DNA of 5,298 nucleotides from JBAZKK01 sp964456925. Lineage in GTDB: Bacteria > Omnitrophota > Gorgyraeia > Gygaellales > Profunditerraquicolaceae. Shown piece after piece: positions 1 through 5,298 of the stretch. The stretch's first letter is position 1; each line of letters starts with the position of its first letter. The notes under the pieces are model-generated. The model worked only from the letters and a program-made list of their open reading frames with translations, made no database searches and was not told where the DNA came from. A program made the translations under genes and the position numbers. The stretch lies in assembly GCA_964456925.1 (NCBI GenBank), contig CAYWCX010000041.1, forward strand, positions 1 to 5,298, written 5' to 3'.

Positions 1-54
1 CCCCTGACCTGTTGAATGTAAGTCAACCGCTCTAACCAGCTGAGCTAAGCGCCC
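1..54 (-). tRNA. tRNA-Val (anticodon TAC), 3' part cut off by the window edge
   Basis: The reverse complement of this stretch folds as the first 54 bases of a tRNA. It has a 7-base acceptor 5' strand GGGCGCT, then TA, then a D-arm with stem GCTC/GAGC and loop AGCTGGTTA. The anticodon stem GTTGA/TCAAC pairs perfectly around the loop CTTACAT, which places TAC at positions 34-36 (valine, reading GUA and other GUN codons). A variable loop AGGTC follows, then AGGGG as the 5' strand of the T stem. The T loop, the 3' acceptor strand and the CCA end lie outside the window. The sequence resembles bacterial tRNA-Val(UAC), including the CTTACA loop. It lies 39 bases after the atpD stop codon on the same strand and has its own promoter in that gap, so it may be transcribed both alone and by read-through from the ATPase operon. 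Confidence 0.95.
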
Positions 55-64
55 GTAAAGCTAT

Positions 65-93
65 ATTATAAAGGCAACTGTCTCAGCCGTCAA
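65..93 (-). promoter_or_regulatory. Sigma70-type promoter for tRNA-Val
   Basis: On the minus strand, TTGACG (88-93) is followed by exactly 17 bases (71-87) and then a perfect TATAAT (65-70). The -35 box starts directly after the TAG stop of atpD. The usual 6-8 base distance places the transcription start near 56-58, only 2-4 bases before the mature tRNA 5' end at 54. Both boxes and the spacing are seen directly in the sequence; promoter activity and the start site are inferred. No extended -10 TG motif is present. Confidence 0.82.
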
Positions 94-714
94 CTAATGA
101 CTGTGTACCATCTCTTTGACCCGCATCAGGCGCACCAGGTTGCCGCGTTCGAGTTCGTTGAGCTTCTGGGCAATGTAACGGATGGTTTCGGTAATCGAAG
201 GAATAAGCATATATTCCAGGGCATTAACCCTGCGGCGGGTACTTTCGATTTCATAGGAAAGGACATCAAGCGTCTTGAATAACTGCGCCAGCCTAAGAAG
301 CGACTCCAGATAAGCGGGGGCAGCAGCCACTACCATATCCAGTTGAGCTGAGGTCTTAAAAAAGTCGTAGTTCTTCTCGATACTCAGCTCTTTGACTTTG
401 AATGCCGCGACCTTCACATTCATAATCCTGGAGGCGAAGACCTCTATCGCTACCTTAGAGTTTATCCCTGAAAGGGATTCTTCGAAATCCCTGCGGGAGG
501 CGGTAATACGGCAATAGCGTAAATCCCTGGAGATCCCCTGATTCCTCTTGCGAAAATCCTCCTGCGTTGTATCCAACTCCTTCAGCAGGGCGAGAAAGCG
601 ACGCATCATCTCTTCAAGTTTATCCTGTAAGAGCTTATGCCCTCGCTGGGCGAGCACCAGCCTGCGGCGCAGCCGCAGTAACTCCATCCTGTTGGGGTTT
701 AAGCGCAGTAACAT
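94..714 (-). CDS. atpD: V/A-type ATPase subunit D (central rotor shaft)
   Basis: Subunit D is the long antiparallel coiled coil that turns inside the A3B3 head and, with F, passes torque to subunit C and the membrane ring. The 206-residue product has the family's usual length. Its N-terminus (residues 4-40) carries the signature RLNPNRMELLRLRRRL and then RGHKLLQDK, which forms the first shaft helix. The C-terminus carries RRVNALEYMLIP (161-172) and ends in a charged helix (ETIRYIAQKLNELERGNLVR), the second shaft helix. The middle (about 60-150) is the less conserved helical and globular part at the foot of the shaft. The ATG lies 2 bases after the atpB stop codon. No Shine-Dalgarno sequence is visible before it, so translation probably depends on coupling to atpB. 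The next Met (M10) falls inside the conserved signature, so the first ATG is preferred. The gene ends in TAG and is the last ATPase gene before the tRNA. Confidence 0.97.
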   Translation of the reverse strand: MLLRLNPNRMELLRLRRRLVLAQRGHKLLQDKLEEMMRRFLALLKELDTTQEDFRKRNQGISRDLRYCRITASRRDFEESLSGINSKVAIEVFASRIMNVKVAAFKVKELSIEKNYDFFKTSAQLDMVVAAAPAYLESLLRLAQLFKTLDVLSYEIESTRRRVNALEYMLIPSITETIRYIAQKLNELERGNLVRLMRVKEMVHSH

Positions 715-716
715 GA

Positions 717-2090
717 TTATTTGGCGCGGTAGTATTTACTAAGATATTCCTGGCGGATACGCTTTAATTCCTGGCCAGGGATGAGGCTTAATATGTTCCA
801 GCCGATCTCCAGGGTCTCGGCAATAGCGCGGTCCTGGGATTCATCCTGGCGCACAAACTTATCTTCGAAATCATCGGCAAATTTAAAGTATAGTTTATCT
901 AAATCCGAAAGCGCCCCCTCCCCCAGAATCACGGATAACTCTCTTGCTTCCTTGCCTTTAGCATAACAGGCAAAAAGCTGGTTTAAGAGGTCGGCGTGGT
1001 CCTCCCTGGTCTTATTCTGACCGATCCCCTTATCCTTAAGGCGGGAGAGGCTGGGAAGGACATCTACCGGAGGATAAATGCCTTTGCGGTGCAATTCGCG
1101 CGAAAGGATAATCTGGCCTTCGGTAATATAACCAGTAAGGTCCGGGATAGGGTGGGTCTTATCGTCTTCAGGCATGGTTAATACCGGTAAAAGCGTAATC
1201 GAGCCGACTTTGCCTTGAACGCGGCCGGCACGCTCATAAAGAGTAGCGAGGTCAGTGTAAAGGTAGCCGGGATACCCCCTGCGTCCGGGGATCTCTTTAC
1301 GCGCCGCGGAAATCTCGCGCAGGGACTCGCAGTAAAAGGTCATATCAATAAGAATAACCAAAACGTGCATATCCAAATCAAAAGCGAGGTATTCCGCGCA
1401 GGTGAGGGCAAGTCGCGGCGTAGAGATCCGCTCGATTGCCGAGTCGTTTGCGAGGTTAATAAAAAGGGCGCTGCGCTCGATTGCTCCGGTATTTCGGAAA
1501 TCGCGCATAAAGAAATCCGCCTCTTCAAAGGTAATGCCCATAGCGCCAAAGACGACGGCGAAATTTTCGTGCTTGCCCAAGACCCTGGCCTGGCGGGCAA
1601 TCTGGGCGGTCAGGCGTGCATGCGGCAGGCCCGCGGCAGAAAAAATAGGAAGCTTTTGCCCGCGCACCAGAGGGTTCATCCCGTCAATGGTAGAGATGCC
1701 GGTCTGGATAAACTCCGAGGGGTAATCCCGCGAGCTGGGATTTATAGGGTTGCCGTTGATATCCAGGCGCTTCTCGGCAATGATTTCCGGGCCGTTGTCG
1801 CGCGGCCTGCCGGCGCCGTCAAAAACCCTGCCTAATAAATCCGGGGAAACCCCTAATTCCTGGCTACGGCCCAAGAAACGCGCCTTAGAACCTGCGACAT
1901 CCAGACCCAGGGTGCCCTCAAACATCTGCACGAGGGCCTTGTCTTGCGTAATCTCCAACACCTTGCCGCGGCGGATCTCGCCATTAGAAAATTCCACCTC
2001 TACCAGCTCGGCGTATTTGACATCCCGGATTTTCTCTACCACCACCAAAGGCCCGCTGACCGAAGATACCGTAAGATATTCTTTAAGCAT
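717..2090 (-). CDS. atpB: V/A-type ATPase subunit B (non-catalytic head subunit)
   Basis: Subunit B alternates with A in the hexameric head and supplies residues to the catalytic A-B interfaces. The 457 residues match the family's usual length. Residues 1-75 form the N-terminal beta barrel (SVSGPLVVVE, residues 10-19). The nucleotide-binding-like domain follows with GISTIDGMNPLVRGQKLPIF (131-150). The P-loop position reads SAAGLPHARL (151-160) and lacks the GxxxxGKT Walker A motif, as expected for B. Other family blocks are NDSAIERISTPRLAL (215-229), REISAARKEIPGRRGYPGYL (258-277) and YTDLATLYERAGR. R350 in PSLSRL aligns with the arginine finger described for Enterococcus hirae NtpB. The C-terminal helical domain runs from about 365 to the end. 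The ATG overlaps the end of atpA by 8 bases. An AGAGGAGC sequence lies upstream at 2103-2110, with a rather long 13-base gap from AGGAG to the ATG. Confidence 0.98.
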   Translation of the reverse strand: MLKEYLTVSSVSGPLVVVEKIRDVKYAELVEVEFSNGEIRRGKVLEITQDKALVQMFEGTLGLDVAGSKARFLGRSQELGVSPDLLGRVFDGAGRPRDNGPEIIAEKRLDINGNPINPSSRDYPSEFIQTGISTIDGMNPLVRGQKLPIFSAAGLPHARLTAQIARQARVLGKHENFAVVFGAMGITFEEADFFMRDFRNTGAIERSALFINLANDSAIERISTPRLALTCAEYLAFDLDMHVLVILIDMTFYCESLREISAARKEIPGRRGYPGYLYTDLATLYERAGRVQGKVGSITLLPVLTMPEDDKTHPIPDLTGYITEGQIILSRELHRKGIYPPVDVLPSLSRLKDKGIGQNKTREDHADLLNQLFACYAKGKEARELSVILGEGALSDLDKLYFKFADDFEDKFVRQDESQDRAIAETLEIGWNILSLIPGQELKRIRQEYLSKYYRAK

Positions 2091-3822
2091 GGCTTTGCCC
2101 CAGCTCCTCTTGCACTTTGTTAAATTCGCTTAATTTGTTTTCTTCGACATACTTCAGGCGGCTGATATTTTCGCGCACCGCCAGAGCCGCAATCTTATCG
2201 AAATCCATCCCCGCTTTGAGCTTCTCTTTGCCGAGGTGGTAAAACTCCAGGATAATCTTAAGCATGCGGTATTGTTTCTCCAGGGAGGTATAAGTATCTA
2301 TCTCGTGGAAGGCATACTGATGCAGGAAGTCTTCGCGGATGGACTTGGCAACTTCCAGAATCAGGCGGTCGTCGAAGGAAAGCGATTCCACCCCAACCAG
2401 ACGGGCAATCTCTAACAGCGAAGCCTCTTCTTCCAGAAGGCGCATGGTTTCTTTTTTCAGGCTTACGAAGTCCTCGGCGATTTTATCTTTAAAAAATTGC
2501 TCGAGGTTATCGTGATAGAGGGAATAACTTAAAAGCCAGTTTATCGCCGGGAAGTGCCGGGCATTCGCCAGTTTGTCATCCAGGCCCCAGAAAACCTTTG
2601 CCACGCGTAAGGTCGCCTGGACCACCGGGTCAGAAAGGTCTCCTCCGGGAGGAGAAACCGCACCCATAATGCTGAGGGCGCCGAGACGGGCATCGCTGCC
2701 TAGACAACTGACCTTGCCCGCACGTTCGTAAAACTCCGCTAATCTCGACGATAAATAAGCGGGGTATCCTTCTTCTCCGGGCATCTCTTCTAAGCGCCCG
2801 GACATTTCGCGTAAGGCCTCTGCCCAGCGGCTGGTAGAATCCGCCATCAGCGCTACGGAATACCCCATATCCCGGAAGTACTCTGCGATAGTTGCGCCCG
2901 TATATATTGATGCCTCGCGCGCTGCCACCGGCATATTAGAGGTATTGGCCACAATTACCGTGCGTTCCAATAATGGCCTGCCGCTGCGGGGGTCTTTTAA
3001 TTCCGGAAAGCTTAAAAGCAGGTCCGCGCATTCATTGCCGCGCTCGCCGCAAGCCACATAAACCACAATCTCGGCATCCGACCACTTTGCCAACTCGTGC
3101 AGGACTACGGTCTTGCCCGCCCCAAAAGGACCGGGGATACAGGCGGTTCCGCCCTTGGCGATAGGAAACAGGGTATCAATAACCCTTTGGCCGGTAGTAA
3201 GCGGTTCATCAGGCGCAAACTTCTCTTTAATGGGGCGCTGTTTTCTTACCGGCCAACGCTGCGCCATGGCAATGTCTTTAATCCCGTCGCTGGTTTTAAT
3301 ACGCGCCACGACATCCCTAATCTTGAACTCCCCTTCTTTGATCTCCAGCACCTCACCGCTTATACCGGCAGGAAGCATAATCTTGTGTTTCACCAAAACT
3401 GTTTCCTCGACCACGCCCAGGATATCGCCGGCCAAAACCCCTTGACCCTTTTTTACCAGAGGCAGGAAATGCCACTTCTTATTAATATCAAGCCCGGGGA
3501 CATCCACCCCGCGGGAAATAAAATCTCCGGATAAACTTTTGATGACGGTTAAGGGCCTTTGGATGCCGTCATAGATGGAGCCAAGCAGGCCGGGGCCTAA
3601 TTCTACACTTAAGGGTTCGTTGATTAAATAAACCGGCTCGCCCGGGCCGATACCGGAGGTCTCTTCATAAACCTGAATAAAAGCGAGGTCATTTTTGAGT
3701 TCCACTATTTCTCCGATGAGTTTTTTTTCGGAGACCCGCACCATATCATACATCTTCGCCCCGCGGCAGCCGCTTGCCACTACCAAAGGGCCTGACACCT
3801 TAATTATTTTTGCCTCTTCCAT
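2083..3822 (-). CDS. atpA: V/A-type ATPase subunit A (catalytic)
   Basis: Subunit A binds and hydrolyses or synthesises ATP at the A-B interfaces of the cytoplasmic head. The 579 residues are full length for the family. An N-terminal beta barrel (1-70) with KVSGPLVVASG is followed by the bulge region found only in A subunits (about 110-190, WHFLPLVKKG onward). The nucleotide-binding domain has the P-loop GPFGAGKT (231-238, K237), the catalytic glutamate in CGERGNE (E260, with R261), NTSNMPVAAREASIYTG (293-309) and the Walker B region ALMADSTSRWAEALRE (324-339, D328). It continues with SGRLEEMPGEEGYPAYL and PPGGDLSDPVVQATLR. A C-terminal helical domain runs from about 431 to the end. All expected catalytic residues are present. 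GGAG lies 6 bases before the ATG. The gene starts 26 bases after atpF and overlaps atpB by 8 bases. Confidence 0.99.
   Translation of the reverse strand: MEEAKIIKVSGPLVVASGCRGAKMYDMVRVSEKKLIGEIVELKNDLAFIQVYEETSGIGPGEPVYLINEPLSVELGPGLLGSIYDGIQRPLTVIKSLSGDFISRGVDVPGLDINKKWHFLPLVKKGQGVLAGDILGVVEETVLVKHKIMLPAGISGEVLEIKEGEFKIRDVVARIKTSDGIKDIAMAQRWPVRKQRPIKEKFAPDEPLTTGQRVIDTLFPIAKGGTACIPGPFGAGKTVVLHELAKWSDAEIVVYVACGERGNECADLLLSFPELKDPRSGRPLLERTVIVANTSNMPVAAREASIYTGATIAEYFRDMGYSVALMADSTSRWAEALREMSGRLEEMPGEEGYPAYLSSRLAEFYERAGKVSCLGSDARLGALSIMGAVSPPGGDLSDPVVQATLRVAKVFWGLDDKLANARHFPAINWLLSYSLYHDNLEQFFKDKIAEDFVSLKKETMRLLEEEASLLEIARLVGVESLSFDDRLILEVAKSIREDFLHQYAFHEIDTYTSLEKQYRMLKIILEFYHLGKEKLKAGMDFDKIAALAVRENISRLKYVEENKLSEFNKVQEELGQSHA
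2103..2110 (-). promoter_or_regulatory. Possible ribosome binding site of atpB inside atpA
   Basis: AGAGGAGC on the minus strand lies within the last codons of atpA. The AGGAG core is 13 bases from the atpB ATG, which is longer than the usual 5-9. Because the genes overlap by 8 bases, terminating ribosomes could also restart on atpB. The site may help, but the spacing makes it uncertain. Confidence 0.4.
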
Positions 3823-3828
3823 CTTCTG

Positions 3829-3832
3829 CTCC
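3829..3832 (-). promoter_or_regulatory. Ribosome binding site of atpA
   Basis: GGAG on the minus strand sits 6 bases before the atpA ATG, in the 26-base gap after atpF. It has the best Shine-Dalgarno spacing of any gene in the window. That fits the need for independent, strong initiation of a subunit made in three copies per complex; this last link is inference. Confidence 0.65.
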
Positions 3833-3848
3833 GCTGTTACGCTCCCGA

Positions 3849-4169
3849 TTAAAAAGTCCCGATCGCCCTTAGACGCACGTCTTTAACCAGTGATTCCAAT
3901 AACGCCATCCCGGCATCTTTGGCAAAGGGGATAAAGACCGGTAACGGTAAACTCCGGTACTTATCTAGCTCTTCTCTGGCAGATTGATAGATATTATCCT
4001 GCACCAGGCATATCGCCGTGTCTGGCGCCAGGGCTTCGGCTAAGACGGTCTCGTCCGTCTCATTTTCCTTGACGGCATAAACCCGAAAGCCGAGGGCCTG
4101 GAATCCGCTGATTACATCCTCTTCGCCGATAACAACAAAGGGTTTATTGAAAGTGGCTCCTTCAGGCAT
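3849..4169 (-). CDS. atpF: V/A-type ATPase subunit F (rotor shaft, regulatory)
   Basis: Subunit F is a small alpha/beta protein that binds the side of subunit D in the central rotor and, in studied enzymes, affects ATPase activity. The 106-residue product is normal in length. Family features are the first strand and loop FVVIGEEDVISGFQALGFRVYAV (given here as residues 11-33), a second strand AICLVQDNIY (52-61), and a third strand LPVFIPFA (76-83) before the C-terminal helix that lies along D. About nine residues precede the conserved core. No GTG or TTG lies between the ATG and the core, so the ATG is the likely start. It overlaps the end of atpC by 8 bases. Only a weak AAAGG-like purine stretch lies about 15 bases upstream, so coupling to atpC is likely. 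The symbol follows V-type naming and is not the F-type b subunit. Confidence 0.93.
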   Translation of the reverse strand: MPEGATFNKPFVVIGEEDVISGFQALGFRVYAVKENETDETVLAEALAPDTAICLVQDNIYQSAREELDKYRSLPLPVFIPFAKDAGMALLESLVKDVRLRAIGTF

Positions 4170-4953
4170 AGACGGCGTTCAACCTTTCTTGTACTTGCTC
4201 CGCAGGGATGCCGCTAAACTTGGCCATAATAATCATACGCATGAGGTTAATTTCATTAAGCTTGGCGAAGTAGTAGGCTAATACCGGCTCCGGACCAAAG
4301 GTGATATATTTGGCCTCCTTTAAAATTTGCATCAGAAAATCATTAATGGCTTTTTCTAAATACACGAAGGAGTTTTCTTTAACCGCTCGCTGAACTGCTT
4401 CTGTGAGGTAATAGGTATAGTCCAGGCTACGGTAGTGCTTTGATACATACTCCAGGCGGTTCAAGAGTGCTGCTAAATCCTGAGAGTATAACTTCAAGAG
4501 GTCATTGATAGGGATAAAACCCTGGCATTCCAGATGCGCTTTGAGCTTCTCCTGCGGCTCTTTGAGCAGATACAGCCGCAGGAATGTTTTGATGTTGTGC
4601 ATATCAATGAGGTGGCGCAGGTAATCCTGTAAAAAAGCGCTGCGGCAGGATGCGAGCACCTTCTCTACGCAGTGAATGTCCGCATCTAAAAGGAGCAGGA
4701 GGTCCTTATCCGGAATCAGCTCTGCCACCAGCCCTTTTAGTTTAGCGAGCTCTCTTGCTAAAACATCTTCGAGCCCCCTGCTATCTTTAATGTGCAAAAG
4801 CTCATCGCTGTAAAGGTCGGACTCTACAAACAAACGCAAGGCACCGGCGAGGTCCGCGGCAATCGCCTCCTCGAATACGGACTGACTAATCAGGAATTTT
4901 TCCAGGGCGCGAATCCTGCCTACCGCAAAGATATAATTGGGCTCTCTCGTCAT
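4162..4953 (-). CDS. atpC: V/A-type ATPase subunit C (rotor-ring adaptor), short form
   Basis: Subunit C (the homologue of eukaryotic subunit d, AC39 family) is a funnel of helices that seats the D-F shaft on the membrane ring. The N-terminus YIFAVGRIRALEKFL (7-21) is the typical family start. A second repeat-like helix, FLQDYLRHLIDMHNIKTFLR (107-126), matches the DxxNxKxxLR element. The C-terminus FGPEPVLAYYFAKLNEINLMRMIIMAKFSGI (given as residues 219-249) is the typical third-domain element. At 263 residues it is clearly shorter than the roughly 320-350 residues usual in characterised homologues, yet both ends and all three core elements are present. The shortening is therefore internal and not a truncation. 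A TAG lies two codons upstream in frame, which fixes the ATG as the furthest possible start. The gene begins 3 bases after the end of the E gene, without a clear Shine-Dalgarno sequence at proper spacing. Confidence 0.92.
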   Translation of the reverse strand: MTREPNYIFAVGRIRALEKFLISQSVFEEAIAADLAGALRLFVESDLYSDELLHIKDSRGLEDVLARELAKLKGLVAELIPDKDLLLLLDADIHCVEKVLASCRSAFLQDYLRHLIDMHNIKTFLRLYLLKEPQEKLKAHLECQGFIPINDLLKLYSQDLAALLNRLEYVSKHYRSLDYTYYLTEAVQRAVKENSFVYLEKAINDFLMQILKEAKYITFGPEPVLAYYFAKLNEINLMRMIIMAKFSGIPAEQVQERLNAVYA

Positions 4954-4956
4954 ATC

Positions 4957-5298
4957 CTATTTAAACAGTATGCCCGCTATCTCGGTTTCGTAATCCCGGC
5001 GCAGTTTCGCGAGGTAAAAATCAAGGTCTTCAGGCGCCTCTTTTATTTTACCCTCTGAAATCTGTTGCCTTTTGAACTTATCGCTCTTAAGGCCGGCCTT
5101 TAACCTCTTAAAGACCTCCTCCACCAATGTCTGTTTTGCGCAAAGGAGACTCTTTCTGGCCTCTAAACGCGCATTTACCAGAAGCCGCTCTCTATTCTTC
5201 TCACAATCCTGCTTGGTATGAATAATAATGTCTTTATAGAGAGCTTCGGCTTCAGCGCCAGCCGCCTGAATCAGGGCTTCTGTCTCTTTTTGCGCCTC
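4957..5298 (-). CDS. atpE: V/A-type ATPase subunit E (peripheral stalk), partial, with reduced C-terminal domain
   Basis: Subunit E pairs with subunit G as a long coiled coil that holds the A3B3 head still against the membrane stator. The reading frame is open from the right edge to a TAG and gives 113 residues; the start lies beyond the window. Visible residues 1-58 are a charged, alanine- and glutamate-rich helix (for example ETEALIQAAGAEAEAL), then LVEEVFKRLK (58-67). These match the end of the E stalk helix and the start of its head-binding domain. The last 15 residues (99-113, LRRDYETEIAGILFK) match the typical final helix of E. Between them are only about 31 residues, where the family usually has about 90-100 of alternating helices and strands. 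Most of the globular domain that docks on subunit B therefore seems absent. Assignment rests on position just before C and on these two end motifs. The gene ends 3 bases before atpC. Confidence 0.85.
   Translation of the reverse strand, partial: EAQKETEALIQAAGAEAEALYKDIIIHTKQDCEKNRERLLVNARLEARKSLLCAKQTLVEEVFKRLKAGLKSDKFKRQQISEGKIKEAPEDLDFYLAKLRRDYETEIAGILFK

Noticed and set aside
71..88. Possible hairpin GGCTGAGACAGTTGCC between atpD and the tRNA, as a terminator
   Set aside because: Pairing is only a few interrupted base pairs and no U tract follows; the bases are better explained as the promoter spacer.
151..160. Missing Walker A motif in subunit B taken as inactivation (protein positions 151-160)
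   Set aside because: B subunits of V/A-type ATPases normally lack a working P-loop; the other family motifs and R350 are intact.
1215..1835. A 206-codon open frame on the plus strand, opposite atpB
   Set aside because: It lies wholly inside the highly conserved atpB, its translation shows no domain or family signature, and codon bias in a G+C-rich third position readily opens such antisense frames.
3097..3534. A 145-codon open frame on the plus strand, opposite atpA
   Set aside because: It is antisense to the conserved catalytic subunit and overlaps another open frame in the same place; no recognisable protein, ribosome binding site or promoter supports it.
4792..5058. An 88-codon open frame on the plus strand across the E/C junction
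   Set aside because: It is considered a shadow: the minus strand carries clear C and E family motifs over the same bases, and the plus-strand product shows no signature.
4957..5298. Frameshift as the explanation for the short subunit E
   Set aside because: Both end motifs are in the same frame and too few bases lie between them to encode the missing domain in any frame.

Overview
The window holds the end of an operon for a rotary V/A-type ATPase (V-type ATP synthase), all on the minus strand, followed by a tRNA-Val gene on the same strand. Reading from the right edge to the left, the genes are subunit E (5' part outside the window), C, F, A, B and D. They are packed with 8-base overlaps or gaps of 2, 3 and 26 bases. 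This E-C-F-A-B-D order is the one known from Thermus, many archaea and the core of the Enterococcus Na+-ATPase operon. In that layout the membrane subunits (I/a, K/c) and the stalk subunit G lie upstream of E, which here would be beyond base 5298.

The A (catalytic) and B (non-catalytic) subunits form the A3B3 head. D and F form the central rotor shaft, C joins that shaft to the membrane ring, and E is half of the peripheral stalk. The ring and the stator membrane subunit are not visible, so neither the coupling ion (H+ or Na+) nor the direction of work (ATP synthesis or ion pumping) can be read from this window.

At the left edge are the first 54 bases of a tRNA-Val with anticodon TAC. The 39 bases between the D stop codon and the tRNA hold a near-consensus sigma70-type promoter: TTGACG, 17 bases, TATAAT. 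This points to a bacterium rather than an archaeon. Base composition looks balanced (about half G+C by eye). The mix suggests an uncultured, deep-branching bacterial lineage; an Omnitrophota-like origin is only a weak guess.

Most of the window is conventional. The main oddity is subunit E. Its helical stalk region and its last 15 or so residues look normal, but most of the globular C-terminal domain that should lie between them is missing, and the DNA is too short to hide it in another frame. Subunit C is also shorter than usual. Together these suggest a slimmed-down stalk. No mobile element, CRISPR array, riboswitch or unrelated system was found, and no stretch over 300 bases lacks a gene.
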